64,000 nucleotides of DNA from Ruania suaedae (GCF_021049265.1 NZ_CP088018.1:1178001-1242000), one strand, 5' to 3'. Shown: positions 19,920 to 28,709, counted from the stretch's first letter. The notes: a model not told the origin generated them from the letters alone. A program made the numbers and translations.

Positions 19920-20969
19920 ATGACTGTCACCGGAACCACCCCCTACCGAAACCTCGGCCGGAGCGGCGCCGTCGTGTTCGAGCAGGCGCTCGGGACGATG
20001 ACGTTCGGCAAGGAAGCAGATGAGGAGACCTCCCACGCCCTCATCGATGCCTATCGCGCAGCCGGGGGTAACTTCCTTGACACGGCGGACGTCTACAGCA
20101 GCGGAACAAGCGAAGAGATCGTCGGACGCTGGCTCGCGGCGAACCCGAGCGAAGCGCAGCAGATGGTGATCGCCACCAAGGCGCGCTTCCCGATGGGAAC
20201 CGGCCCCAACGACCTCGGCACGTCCCGTCGGCACCTGCGCACCGCACTGGACGATTCGCTGCGACGCCTCGGCGTCGAGCACATCGATCTGTACCAGATG
20301 CACGCCTGGGACGCCCTGACCCCGATCGAGGAGACACTGCGATTCCTCGACGACGCCGTATCGGCGGGCAAGATCGGCTACTACGGCTTCTCCAACTTCA
20401 CCGGCTGGCAACTCACCAAGGCCGTGCACGTCGCCGACCGACACGGCTGGGCGCTGCCCGCGACCCTGCAGCCGCAATACAGCCTGCTGGTGCGCGGCAT
20501 CGAGCACGAGATCGTCCCCGCCTCGCTCGACGCCGGAATCGGCCTTCTGCCCTGGTCGCCGCTGGGTGGTGGCTGGCTCACGGGGAAGTACGAGCGCGAC
20601 GTTGCGCCCACCGGCGCCACCCGCCTCGGTGAGAACCCGGAGCGGGGCATGGAGGCCTGGCAGAAGCGCAACGACAACGAGCGCACGTGGCGGGTCCTGG
20701 ACGCTGTGACTGACATCGCCGCCACGCACGAGGCAAGTGCCTCCCAGGTCTCGCTGGCCTGGCTCGGTGCACAGCCGGGCGTGACCTCAGTGATCCTTGG
20801 GGCGAGGTCGCTGGACCAGCTGCGCGACAACCTGGGTGCCGTGGAGCTGACGTTGAGCACGGACGAGCTCGAGCGGCTTACCGCGGCCAGCGAGCCGGAG
20901 ACCGACGACTACCCCTACGGCGGCCCCGGCCGGGCGCAGCGGCACCGCAAGATCGACGGGGGTCGCTGA
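19920..20969 (+). CDS. Aldo/keto reductase
   Basis: This 349-aa NADPH-dependent oxidoreductase has a TIM-barrel fold. The catalytic tetrad is visible as Asp and Tyr in FLDTADVYSSG, Lys in VIATKARF and His in LYQMHAWD. GVTSVILGARSLDQLRDNL near the C-terminus binds the cofactor phosphate. I prefer ATG 19920, after GAGGAG, to the earlier ATG at 19878. It is divergent from the lipid kinase. A TTGGAC...TATCGT promoter-like pair lies at 19790-19820 with a long 19-nt spacer. The physiological substrate is unknown. Confidence 0.9.
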   Translation: MTVTGTTPYRNLGRSGAVVFEQALGTMTFGKEADEETSHALIDAYRAAGGNFLDTADVYSSGTSEEIVGRWLAANPSEAQQMVIATKARFPMGTGPNDLGTSRRHLRTALDDSLRRLGVEHIDLYQMHAWDALTPIEETLRFLDDAVSAGKIGYYGFSNFTGWQLTKAVHVADRHGWALPATLQPQYSLLVRGIEHEIVPASLDAGIGLLPWSPLGGGWLTGKYERDVAPTGATRLGENPERGMEAWQKRNDNERTWRVLDAVTDIAATHEASASQVSLAWLGAQPGVTSVILGARSLDQLRDNLGAVELTLSTDELERLTAASEPETDDYPYGGPGRAQRHRKIDGGR

Positions 20970-20999
20970 ACAGGTCCACGAGCGCGAGGCGAGGTTTAG

Positions 21000-21005
21000 T
21001 ACGGT
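21000..21005 (+). promoter_or_regulatory. Candidate -10 element (TACGGT) of the ATP-grasp gene
   Basis: TACGGT ends 6 nt before the GTG at 21012, giving a likely leaderless transcript. TTTAGT directly before it is a possible alternative. Confidence 0.35.
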
Positions 21006-21011
21006 GAGGCC

Positions 21012-21950
21012 GTGACCACTCCTCGTCTCGCGCTCGTCACCTGCGCCGACCTGCCCGATCTGCACCCCGAGGACGCGCCGCTGATCGGGGCACTCGCGGA
21101 GCGGGAGATCAACGCCGAGGCCGTCATCTGGGACGACCCCGCGGTGGACTGGTCGGTCTACGACCTGGTGGTGCTGCGCTCGGTCTGGGACTACACCTCC
21201 CAGCGCAAGAAGTTCCTGGAGTGGGCCGCCTCGGTGCCACGGCTGGTGAACCCGCCGAACGTGATGCGCTGGAACATCGACAAGCACTACCTGCAGGCAC
21301 TGGCCGACCACGGGCTGGCGACCGTCCAGACCACCTGGCTGGAGCCGCAGCACGGCTATGACAAGCGCGGACTGCACAATCGCTTCCCGGCGCGGGAGGA
21401 CTTCGTGCTCAAGCCCGCTATCGCCGCCGGGTCGGAGGGCGCGGGGCGCTACACCGCCACTGACGCCAACTCCCGGCGATACGCGATCGAGCACGCCAAG
21501 CGCCTCATCGATGCCGGGCACAGCGTGATGGTGCAGCGGTACATGCCGGAGGTGGACTCGCACGGGGAGATCGCGCTGGTCTTCTTCCACGGCACGTTCT
21601 CCCACGCCATGCGCAAGGAGGCGATGCTGACCGGGATCGACGATCCGAACGCCTTCCAGGTGGAGGAGATGGAGGCCTACAAGGCCACCCACGAGGAGAT
21701 CGAGGCCGCGCAGAAGGCGCTCGCCTTCGCCCGGCAGCGGATCCCCGGCCGCAACATCTCCAGCCGTCCGCTGCCGTACGCCCGGGTGGACCTGGTGCCC
21801 TCGGGTCGCACCCCGGTGGTGATGGAGCTCGAACTCATCGACCCGGCCCTGCACTGCTCGCTCGGCCGGGACGCCATGACGCGCTTCGCGGACTCCCTCG
21901 CGGCCGAGATCCGGATGGGTCCGGACTCGAACAACATCGACCTGGCCTGA
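21012..21950 (+). CDS. ATP-grasp domain protein (O-ureido-D-serine cyclo-ligase-like)
   Basis: This 312-aa protein has an N-terminal Rossmann-like part (LALVTCADLPDL; then VVLRSVWDYTSQRKKFLEW). An ATP-grasp domain follows: RWNIDKHYLQALADHG, DFVLKPAIAAGSEGAGRY, VQRYMPEVDSHGE and the metal-binding VVMELELIDPALH. The VLRSxWDY plus FxxW pattern is shared with the DcsG type of ligase known from cycloserine biosynthesis and with many uncharacterised relatives. No cycloserine genes are nearby, so the product is unknown. GTG start, probably leaderless. Confidence 0.82.
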   Translation: MTTPRLALVTCADLPDLHPEDAPLIGALAEREINAEAVIWDDPAVDWSVYDLVVLRSVWDYTSQRKKFLEWAASVPRLVNPPNVMRWNIDKHYLQALADHGLATVQTTWLEPQHGYDKRGLHNRFPAREDFVLKPAIAAGSEGAGRYTATDANSRRYAIEHAKRLIDAGHSVMVQRYMPEVDSHGEIALVFFHGTFSHAMRKEAMLTGIDDPNAFQVEEMEAYKATHEEIEAAQKALAFARQRIPGRNISSRPLPYARVDLVPSGRTPVVMELELIDPALHCSLGRDAMTRFADSLAAEIRMGPDSNNIDLA

Positions 21951-21969
21951 CGGCGCGCCCAGCGCGGTT

Positions 21970-21999
21970 CGGCCCGGCCCTCGAGCGGGAGCCGGGCCG
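21970..21999. terminator. Hairpin between convergent ATP-grasp and dehydrogenase genes
   Basis: CGGCCCGGC (21970-21978) and GCCGGGCCG (21991-21999) form a perfect 9-bp GC stem with a 12-nt loop in the 61-bp gap. It could stop transcription from both sides. Confidence 0.5.
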
Positions 22000-22011
22000 T
22001 GACCGCCTGTG

Positions 22012-23253
22012 TCAGGGAATGATCGCCTCGGCCATGTTGTCCATCGCAGCCCGGTTGGCGGCGGCGATGCTCCACGCCGTCTCCCGCGGGGAGACGCCCG
22101 TGCGCATGGACTCCTCGAGCAGACGGGCGACCTTGCTGCGCATCTCGGTGTAGAGGCGGTCGAAGGAGTCCGCCGGGTCGGTGCCGACCCAGCCGAACAG
22201 CAGCCACCACGCCCAGGCCGCCGCACCGGTGTTGGCGACGATGTCAGGCACCACCATTACGCCGCGGCGGGCCAGCATCGCCTCGGCCTCGCGGGTGACC
22301 CCGGTGTTGGCCGCCTCGACGATGACCGCGGCAGCGACGTCCTCGACGTTGGCCGGGGTGATCGCGTAGGAGATGGCGGCCGGGACGAGGATGTCGGCCT
22401 CGACGGCCAGCACCGCCTCACGCGGCAGCAGCGTGACGGTGCCCGGCACGCGGGTGCGGTCGATGGTGCCGTACTCGTCGCGCAGGTCCAGCAGTGCCGG
22501 CACGTCCAGGCCGTTGGGGTCGTACAGCGTGCCCAGGGCGTCGGCCATGGCCACGACGTGGACCCCGGCCTCGTGCAGATAGAAGGCGGCGGCGCCGCCC
22601 ATCGTGCCCACACCCTGGATGGCGACCTCGGGCATCATCCAGGCCCGGGTCTCGAAGACTCCCAGGCAGGCCTGGGCGACACCGTAGCCGCCGATCACGT
22701 CGCCGAGCGCGCACTCGTCCTCGGTCAGGGTCTCGAGGCCCTCCCGCACCCGTGCGAGCGTGGCGCCCGGGTCCTGCGAGCGCTGGATGGCCGCGTGGAA
22801 GGACTGTCCGAGCCCGACGGCGGCGAAGGCGTCGTCGATGCGCTGCTGCGTCACGCCTAGGTCCTCGGCGGTGACCCAGTGGGCGTCGAGCCACGGCTTC
22901 ATGTGGGCGAAGAACCGCTCGAGCACCCCGGTGGCGCGGGGGTCCTGTGGGTCGAAGTCGATCCCGCCCTTCGCGCCGCCGACCGGCAGCCCGAACACGG
23001 CCGTCTTGGCGGCCATCCCGCGGGCCAGGTCCTCCACCTCGGTGAGTGTGCAGCCGGACCGCATCCGGGTCCCCCCGGTGGCGAGTCCGGAGACGAGCGT
23101 CTGGATCACGAGGTAACCGTGGGCACCGGTGACCGGGTCGGTCCAGTGGACCCGACGGTACGGCTCGGCCAGGGACTCCAGGCTTGTCGTCGACGTGCCG
23201 GCGCGGCCGTCGTCGGCGGGTGAGTTCTGCCACCGCGTGTCGAGAGTCGTCAT
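22012..23253 (-). CDS. Glu/Leu/Phe/Val dehydrogenase family protein
   Basis: This 413-aa NAD(P)-dependent amino-acid dehydrogenase carries out oxidative deamination of an amino acid to a 2-oxoacid. The catalytic Lys motif is LPVGGAKGGIDFDP and the nucleotide-binding region includes VAIQGVGTMGGAAAFYL. VTAEDLGVTQQRIDDA replaces the PAPDVGT stretch of true glutamate dehydrogenases and resembles branched-chain types, so I do not assign the substrate. The ATG at 23253 has a strong AGGAGGTGA site 8-9 nt upstream, which rules out the longer frame. It is divergent from a LysR regulator. Confidence 0.88.
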   Translation of the reverse strand: MTTLDTRWQNSPADDGRAGTSTTSLESLAEPYRRVHWTDPVTGAHGYLVIQTLVSGLATGGTRMRSGCTLTEVEDLARGMAAKTAVFGLPVGGAKGGIDFDPQDPRATGVLERFFAHMKPWLDAHWVTAEDLGVTQQRIDDAFAAVGLGQSFHAAIQRSQDPGATLARVREGLETLTEDECALGDVIGGYGVAQACLGVFETRAWMMPEVAIQGVGTMGGAAAFYLHEAGVHVVAMADALGTLYDPNGLDVPALLDLRDEYGTIDRTRVPGTVTLLPREAVLAVEADILVPAAISYAITPANVEDVAAAVIVEAANTGVTREAEAMLARRGVMVVPDIVANTGAAAWAWWLLFGWVGTDPADSFDRLYTEMRSKVARLLEESMRTGVSPRETAWSIAAANRAAMDNMAEAIIP

Positions 23254-23291
23254 CACGATCACCTCCTGCTGGGTTTCCACGAGTGCTGTTG

Positions 23292-23323
23292 TCAGGTGCG
23301 CCCCGTGGGTGCACCTCACCTGA
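23292..23323. promoter_or_regulatory. Inverted repeat in the dehydrogenase/LysR intergenic region
   Basis: TCAGGTG (23292-23298) and CACCTGA (23317-23323) are perfect inverted arms enclosing a second 8-bp palindrome, GGTGCACC (23308-23315). LysR proteins usually bind dyads upstream of the divergent gene they control, so this is a candidate operator. Confidence 0.45.
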
Positions 23324-23414
23324 TGTCCCCAGCGTGCGGCCGCGGGACCGCGGGCGTCCAGCAACGGTTCATGCACGGAAACGTGCAGTTCTTCTTAAGG
23401 GTGGTCCCGGCGCG

Positions 23415-23420
23415 TACCCT
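23415..23420 (+). promoter_or_regulatory. Candidate -10 element (TACCCT) of the LysR gene
   Basis: TACCCT ends 7 nt before the ATG at 23428. It supports that ATG over the in-frame start at 23296, which would lie inside the dyad, and suggests a leaderless transcript. Confidence 0.4.
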
Positions 23421-23427
23421 GACCGTC

Positions 23428-24351
23428 ATGGAGCTCTCCCTGCGCCGGTTGCGGATGCTGCGTGAGCTGCATCGTCGTGGCACGGTCACCGGCGCGGCGG
23501 CGAGCCTGCACTACAGCCCGTCGGCCGTCTCCCAGCAGCTGGCCCAGCTCGAGCGGGAGGTCGGCGCGACGCTGTTCGAGCGGATGGGCAGGCGGATCCG
23601 GCTCACCGAGCTGGGGGTGTTGCTGACCGAGCACGCGGAGGACATCCTCGGCTCCGTCGAGCGGGCCGAGATGGCGCTGGAGCACGCTCAGGGCGGTGTC
23701 GTCTCCCGGCTCGAGGTCGGCGTGTGGGCGTCCGTGGCCTCGGGCCTGCTCCCGACGGCACTGGCGCGACTCGCCCAGGAACATCCAGGTATCGAGGTGC
23801 GCACCACCGAGCTGGCACCTGAGGACACCGCCGGTGCGGTGCTGGACGGGTCGCTGGACCTGTCGTTCGTGATCGACTACTCGGACTACGCGATGCCGTG
23901 GGACCCTGCGCTGGCCAGGGAGGTGATCGCCGTGGAGCGTCTGCACGCGGCGGTGCCGACAGGCACGGTGACCGAGACCAGCATCTCGCTCGCAGCACTG
24001 TCGGAGATGTCCTGGGTGCTGGCCGGGCCCCGATCGCACTTCGGCCGGGCCGTGCGCATCGGCTGCCGTCGCCATGGGTTCGAGCCGCGGATCGCGCACG
24101 AGGTGGAGGAGCAGTCCACGGCACTGGCGATGGTGGCCGGGGGCCTGGGCGTCACGTTGGTCTCCGACCTCGTGCTGAACACGGTGCCCGACGGCGTCGA
24201 CATCATCGCCCTGACCGAGCCGGTGCTGCGCACGGTCTCGCTCGCCCATCGTGCGACGACGCCCACCCGCAGAACGCTGGAACTCGTGATCGACGCCGTG
24301 CGCACGGCCGCGGCCGAGCGGGGGCTGGCGGCGAGTTCGACGCCCCCGTGA
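23428..24351 (+). CDS. LysR-family transcriptional regulator
   Basis: This 307-aa regulator has the N-terminal winged HTH MELSLRRLRMLRELHRRG, then TGAAASLHYSPSAVSQQLAQ and LFERMGRRIRLTELG. The C-terminal substrate-binding domain begins near LEVGVWASVASGLLP. It is transcribed away from the amino-acid dehydrogenase gene across a dyad-containing gap and is the natural candidate for its control. The amino acid or other effector cannot be read from the sequence. A strong hairpin follows the gene. Confidence 0.92.
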   Translation: MELSLRRLRMLRELHRRGTVTGAAASLHYSPSAVSQQLAQLEREVGATLFERMGRRIRLTELGVLLTEHAEDILGSVERAEMALEHAQGGVVSRLEVGVWASVASGLLPTALARLAQEHPGIEVRTTELAPEDTAGAVLDGSLDLSFVIDYSDYAMPWDPALAREVIAVERLHAAVPTGTVTETSISLAALSEMSWVLAGPRSHFGRAVRIGCRRHGFEPRIAHEVEEQSTALAMVAGGLGVTLVSDLVLNTVPDGVDIIALTEPVLRTVSLAHRATTPTRRTLELVIDAVRTAAAERGLAASSTPP

Positions 24352-24367
24352 GTGGCCGCCCGACGAC

Positions 24368-24404
24368 GAACGCACCCTGCCGGCATGACCAGCAGGGTGC
24401 GTTC
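24368..24404. terminator. 13-bp perfect hairpin between LysR gene and tRNA-His
   Basis: GAACGCACCCTGC (24368-24380) and its exact complement (24392-24404) form a 13-bp stem with an 11-nt loop, 16 bp after the LysR stop. It may terminate the LysR gene and, in the other direction, the tRNA-His transcript, whose 3' end is at 24409. Confidence 0.65.
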
Positions 24405-24408
24405 TCGA

Positions 24409-24484
24409 TGGGGTGGCTAACGGGGCTTGAACCCGCGACCCCCGCGACCACAACGCGGTGCTCTACCAACTGAGCTATAGCCAC
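24409..24484 (-). tRNA. tRNA-His (anticodon GUG)
   Basis: The minus strand shows acceptor GTGGCTA pairing with TAGCCAC, anticodon arm CCGCG-TTGTGGT-CGCGG giving GUG, and T arm GCGGG-TTCAAGC-CCCGT. The preceding base supplies the G(-1) typical of tRNA-His, opposite discriminator C73. CCA is encoded (24409-24411). Confidence 0.95.
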
Positions 24485-24601
24485 CAGGTGCATCCGCACG
24501 CGGCTGCGATGAACCAGTGTAGCGAACGAACGAGGTGCCTTCGCACCACCGGTGCTGTGGCTCAGGGCACATCCGCCCAGTTCACAGCCCGACGGCGGAC
24601 A

Positions 24602-25252
24602 CTACTCCGACGCTGCCGGGAGCGTGGGGGAGGAGGCGATCAGCGCCGCCGCACGCTGGGCGCTCTTGGAGTCCGGCAGCCGTGAGTCGTCGGGGAAGAG
24701 CACGCTGCGGTAGTACCGCAGTTCGTCGATGCTCTCGGCGATGTCGGCCAGGGCGCGGTGGCCGCCCTCCTTCTTCGGGGAGTTGAAGTAGGCGCGCGGG
24801 TACCAGCGCCGCGCGAGCTCCTTGATGGAGGAGACGTCGATGATGCGGTAGTGCAGGTGGGCGGTCAGGTCGGGCATGTCCCGGTCGAGGAAGGACTTGT
24901 CGGTACCCACCGAGTTCCCGGCGAGCGGAGCCTTGCGGGGTTCGGGGACGAACTGTTTGACGTAGTCGAGCACCTGGGCCTGGGCGTCGGCGAGTGCGAT
25001 GCCGTGGTCGAGCTCGTCCAGCAGGCCGGAGGTGGTGTGCATCGTGCGCACGACCTCGCCCATCTGCTCGACGGCGCCCGGCGGGGGAGCGATCACCAGG
25101 TCCAGCCCGGCATCGAGGGTGTGCAGCTCGGAGTCGGTCACGAGCACGGCGATCTCGATCAGCGCATCGTGGTGCAGGTCGAGGCCGGTCATCTCGCAGT
25201 CGATCCAGACGATGGGATCGCCGCGGCCAGGGGTCTTGGGCGTAGAACTCAC
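24602..25252 (-). CDS. orn: Oligoribonuclease
   Basis: Orn degrades 2- to 5-nt RNA fragments and pGpG to mononucleotides. The 216-aa DEDD-family exonuclease has IVWIDCEMTGLDL (Exo I, first Asp and Glu), GNSVGTDKSFLDRDMP (Exo II) and GGHRALADIAESIDEL (Exo III). The start is GTG 25252 or the GTG two codons upstream at 25258. Both give about 216-218 aa, the normal size. No ribosome site is evident, and a GATACAGT promoter-like sequence lies immediately upstream, so the mRNA may be leaderless. Confidence 0.95.
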   Translation of the reverse strand: MSSTPKTPGRGDPIVWIDCEMTGLDLHHDALIEIAVLVTDSELHTLDAGLDLVIAPPPGAVEQMGEVVRTMHTTSGLLDELDHGIALADAQAQVLDYVKQFVPEPRKAPLAGNSVGTDKSFLDRDMPDLTAHLHYRIIDVSSIKELARRWYPRAYFNSPKKEGGHRALADIAESIDELRYYRSVLFPDDSRLPDSKSAQRAAALIASSPTLPAASE

Positions 25253-25384
25253 GCCCACACTGTATCGAGCGCGACCGACCTCCCAGCCGTGGCCCGCGTG
25301 GGCGGCTGCCGCTGCGGGCCACGGCCGGCAGATCGCGATGCACCGGCGCCGGCCGCCACCACCCAACGGCCAGCGCCTGCGCCG

Positions 25385-25630
25385 TCAGCTGGCTCGGATG
25401 TAGGCGGCGGTGTCCTTCAGGTGGGTGGCGCTCCGGGCAGCATCGGTGCCCTGGGCGGTGACAGTGCCCTGGAAAGCCGAAAGGCGGCCGGTGGACCGGC
25501 CGCCTCGAGTGAGTCGCGCGAGAATCCGCCGGATCCTCAGCTCCCGCAGGATGTTCCTGCGGTGGGTGAGCTCGGCGAGTCGCTGCTGGTGCTCGAGGCG
25601 GTGTATCTCGTAGATGACGATCGGGTGCAT
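25385..25630 (-). CDS. Small basic protein of unknown function
   Basis: This 81-aa protein begins MHPIVIYEIHRLEHQQRLAEL and is rich in Arg, His and Leu in the first 50 residues, which looks like a long amphipathic helix. A Ser/Thr/Ala-rich C-terminal half follows. Short MHP-x-YE-starting proteins with an RL/HR-rich helix occur commonly in actinobacteria without an assigned role. The ATG at 25630 has GGCAGGA upstream. The longer open frame to 25807 overlaps the response regulator gene and is not needed. I do not recognise a function. Confidence 0.55.
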   Translation of the reverse strand: MHPIVIYEIHRLEHQQRLAELTHRRNILRELRIRRILARLTRGGRSTGRLSAFQGTVTAQGTDAARSATHLKDTAAYIRAS

Positions 25631-25754
25631 GGGTGGATCCTGCCTTCGTGGTGGTGTGGGTGCGCCCGGCCGGGCACGGTCACCACCTTGGCAGCGCACG
25701 CATCGCGGGTCACGGTATTTATCGAGGCGCCCTCCCGCACGACTGCGGCGGCAC

Positions 25755-26417
25755 TCATGCGGAGGGCGCGGTGAGCAGACCGAGATGCAGTGCGCGCAGG
25801 ACCGCACGGGTGCGGTCCTTGACTCCCAGCTTGGCCAGCAGGGTGGAGATGTGGTTCTTCACCGTGCCCTCGGCGAGGAACAGCGCCTCGGCGATCTCCC
25901 GGTTGGTGAAGCCGCTGGCCAGCAGGCGCAGGATCTCCGTCTCCCGAGGACTGAGCGGCTCGGGGGTGGGCAGGTGGACGAAGTCGTCGGGTTCGGGGCG
26001 CCGGCCGATCCCTCGCATCAGCCGGTTGGTGAGCGCCGGCTGGACGAGGGTCTCCCCGGCGGCCAGGGTGCGGATCGCGCCGACCAGTTCCTCCAGGGCG
26101 ACGTCCTTGAGCAGGTAGCCCCGCGCACCGGCGCGCAGGGCACGCAACACGAGCTCGTCGTCGTCGAAGGTGGTGAGCACGAGCACCGGAACCTCGCTGC
26201 CGCGTTCCCGCAGCGCCTCGAGGGTGGCGATCCCGTCCCGGCCGGGCATCCGCAGGTCGAGGAGCAGGACGTCGGGGGAGACCTCCACGACCCGCTCGAG
26301 CGCCTCGTCGCCGTCGGAGGCGTGCCCCACGACGGCGACCTCCTCGCTGAGCTCCAGCAGGCTCTGCAGGCCTTGGCGCATGAGGGTCTGGTCGTCGGCG
26401 ATCACGACCCGGATCAT
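25755..26417 (-). CDS. NarL/LuxR-type response regulator
   Basis: This 220-aa two-component regulator has a receiver domain (IADDQTLMRQGLQSLLE, phospho-acceptor Asp in VLLLDLRMPGRDG near residue 54, Lys in YLLKDVA). A C-terminal LuxR HTH follows (LSPRETEILRLLASGFTNRE). It overlaps the histidine kinase gene by 4 bp and is the cognate partner. The divergent ABC-2 exporter next to the pair is the probable target, a common arrangement in Gram-positive bacteria. Confidence 0.94.
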   Translation of the reverse strand: MIRVVIADDQTLMRQGLQSLLELSEEVAVVGHASDGDEALERVVEVSPDVLLLDLRMPGRDGIATLEALRERGSEVPVLVLTTFDDDELVLRALRAGARGYLLKDVALEELVGAIRTLAAGETLVQPALTNRLMRGIGRRPEPDDFVHLPTPEPLSPRETEILRLLASGFTNREIAEALFLAEGTVKNHISTLLAKLGVKDRTRAVLRALHLGLLTAPSA

Positions 26418-27568
26418 GCGGGGACCTCCTGCCGTGCCGGTAGCTCGACCTGGATGCGGAAGCCCGAGCTGCCGTCGATGTCCACCCGGCCGCCCACCGC
26501 CTCGGCCCGCTCGCGCAGTCCACGCAGGCCGTTGCCGGGCACGACGTGCACCGCCCCCACTCCGTCGTCATGGGCGCCGAGGAGCAGCGCGTCATCGTCG
26601 GTGGTGAGACTGATCCACAGGTTCTCCGCGTGCGAGTGGCGGATCGTGTTGGTGGCGATCTCCTGGACGGCGCGGACCACGGTGGCGGCATGGCGCTCCT
26701 GGGCCTGGAGTCCGGCCTCGATCTCCAGGTGCACACGGGGGTGCGGGATCTCCTCGGTGACTCGCGCCAGGGCACCGGGGAGGTCGAAGCTGCGCTCCCG
26801 CTGGCTCCCGACGACGGAGCGGACGTCGGCGAGCAGGTCCTTGGCCAGGCCGCGGGCACGGAGCACGTGCTCACGGGCAGGGCCGTCGGCGCGGTGGGAG
26901 GCCACCTCGAGCTCGACCGAGAGCACGGTGAGCTGGTGGCCGAGGACGTCGTGCAGCTCGCGGGAGATCCGCAGCCGCTCCTGTGCCTGGCTCGACTCGG
27001 CGAGGAGTGCGCTGGTGCTGCGCAGCTCCACGTGCGCGACGCTGAGCTGTCGTAGCGCATGCTCGACCCGCTGCTGGCTCCACACCATGGTGGCGGTGGC
27101 CACCTGCAACAGCCCGTACAGGAAGGTCATGATCAGGATCTCGGCCGGTGCGTTGGCGTTCTCGACCAGCGGGCCGAGTCCCGCACCTGCCGCGGCCACG
27201 ACCGCCGAGTTCCAGAGCACGACGACGGCGAGCCAGCGAATCTCCACGTGCAGTGCGGCGATGCCTACCGTGAGCACCAGCAGGATGTAGCCCAGACCAC
27301 CGCGACTGGGTGAGAGCAGCACGATGACGTTGCTGAGCAGGACCGGGGTGGCCATCAGCAGCAGCCGACCCTGCAGTGTGGCCGGCGCGCTGCGGGCGGT
27401 GGCCAGTACCAGCGCGGCGAGATAGCCGAGGAAGACCACCAGCCACGGGGCGAGGTAGGCCCACCCGCCGACGGTGAGCACGGAGGCGCCCTCCACGGCC
27501 CCGATGAGCACGCACAGGACGAGCATGCTGACGCCGGCCCAAATCTGGACCCGGGTGGTGCGCTCCAT
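26414..27568 (-). CDS. Sensor histidine kinase (HisKA_3 type)
   Basis: This 384-aa membrane kinase has about five or six N-terminal hydrophobic segments (from VSMLVLCVLIGAVEG to EILIMTFLYGLLQVAT). The phospho-acceptor motif is SRELHDVLGHQLTVL near residue 230. The C-terminal ATPase domain shows the N box around AVQEIATNTIRHSHAENL and the G box GNGLRGLRERAEAVGG. There is almost no extracytoplasmic domain, typical of intramembrane-sensing kinases. The gene is divergent from an ABC-2 exporter operon. Confidence 0.93.
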   Translation of the reverse strand: MERTTRVQIWAGVSMLVLCVLIGAVEGASVLTVGGWAYLAPWLVVFLGYLAALVLATARSAPATLQGRLLLMATPVLLSNVIVLLSPSRGGLGYILLVLTVGIAALHVEIRWLAVVVLWNSAVVAAAGAGLGPLVENANAPAEILIMTFLYGLLQVATATMVWSQQRVEHALRQLSVAHVELRSTSALLAESSQAQERLRISRELHDVLGHQLTVLSVELEVASHRADGPAREHVLRARGLAKDLLADVRSVVGSQRERSFDLPGALARVTEEIPHPRVHLEIEAGLQAQERHAATVVRAVQEIATNTIRHSHAENLWISLTTDDDALLLGAHDDGVGAVHVVPGNGLRGLRERAEAVGGRVDIDGSSGFRIQVELPARQEVPA

Positions 27569-27776
27569 GGCCCCACCCTACGGAGACCGGTGGGCGTGCG
27601 GGCAGGTGCCACAAGTCATGGGGCAAACCGGTGACGTCCGGCAGATGTGGTGGCTCGGCCGGATTCCTAGCGTGGTGGTGCAACGGTTGGAGGGATCGGT
27701 GCCCGCCGCCGAGGCAGCGGCCATGTCAGGCGTGGCCGCTCGCCGAGGCGAGCGGACCGACAGTGAAGGAGACACC

Positions 27777-28709
27777 ATGCCGGTCGTCGAGATCGAAGGC
27801 CTGGTCAAGACCTATGGCGGGCGGAACGTCGTCGACGGACTGGACCTGACCGTCGAGTCCGGGGAGATCCTCGGGATCCTGGGCCGGAACGGCGCGGGGA
27901 AGACGACGACGGTGGAGTGCGCGATCGGGCTGCGCAGGCCCGACGGCGGATGCGTGCGGGTGCTCGGCGTCGATCCCCGCAGGGAACGCGCCCGCGTGCA
28001 GCAGGTGGTCGGGGTGCAGCTGCAGAGGGGATACCCGCACGCGAGCCTGACCGTCCTCGAACAGGTCCGGCTCTACCGCTCCTTCCACCACGACGGGCTC
28101 GACCCGGCCGGTCTCGTGGAGCGGCTCGGGCTGGGCGAGGTGCGCGATACCCGCACGGAGCACCTCTCCGGCGGACAGTTCCAGCGGTTGAACATCGCCC
28201 TGGCGCTCGTCGGCCGGCCGCGGATCGCCGTGCTCGACGAACTGACGACCGGGCTGGACGCCGCCGCCCGCCGCGAGATGTGGCACCTCGTCGAGGAGAT
28301 GCGCGCGGAGGGCATCACCATCATCCTCGTCTCCCACGTCATGGAGGAGGCGGAGCGGTTGAGCGACCGGATCGCCGTCATCGACGCCGGGAAGATCGTC
28401 GCGCTCGACAGCCCGGCCGGCCTCATCGCCCGCGTGCCGGGGGCCGACGGCGTGAGTTTTCGCGCCCACGCCCCGCTGGCCCCCTCACTGCTCGCCGCCC
28501 TGCCGGGGGTGGCAGACGTGGCGGTCGATGATGGCAAAGTACTCGTGACCGGACAGGGGGAGCTCGTCAAGGAGGTCACCGCCGCCCTCATGCGCCACGA
28601 CATCCCCGCCACCGACTTCCGGACCCGGACCGCCACGCTCGATGACGCGATCCTCCAGCTCACCGGCCAGGAGCTCGGTGAGCCCGTGGTCGAGCCCGAG
28701 CCCCGTTGA
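27777..28709 (+). CDS. ABC exporter ATP-binding protein
   Basis: This 310-aa ATPase has Walker A LGRNGAGKTTT, signature LSGGQFQR and Walker B IAVLDELTTGLD. The Asp-Glu-Leu after the Walker B replaces the more usual DEP. A C-terminal extension of about 90 residues, seen in DrrA-type and CcmA-type ATPases, follows. ATG 27777 has GAAGGAGA upstream. It pairs with the ABC-2 permease 14 bp downstream and lies divergent from a two-component system. The exported compound is probably a peptide or drug, by context only. Confidence 0.92.
   Translation: MPVVEIEGLVKTYGGRNVVDGLDLTVESGEILGILGRNGAGKTTTVECAIGLRRPDGGCVRVLGVDPRRERARVQQVVGVQLQRGYPHASLTVLEQVRLYRSFHHDGLDPAGLVERLGLGEVRDTRTEHLSGGQFQRLNIALALVGRPRIAVLDELTTGLDAAARREMWHLVEEMRAEGITIILVSHVMEEAERLSDRIAVIDAGKIVALDSPAGLIARVPGADGVSFRAHAPLAPSLLAALPGVADVAVDDGKVLVTGQGELVKEVTAALMRHDIPATDFRTRTATLDDAILQLTGQELGEPVVEPEPR

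Noticed and set aside
21012-21950. A cycloserine biosynthesis cluster around the ATP-grasp gene
   Set aside because: The other dcs-type genes are absent from the neighbourhood, so the DcsG-like features show family membership only.
26546-27055. Plus-strand open frame within the histidine kinase gene
   Set aside because: It is the complement of conserved kinase motifs and has no own family or ribosome site.
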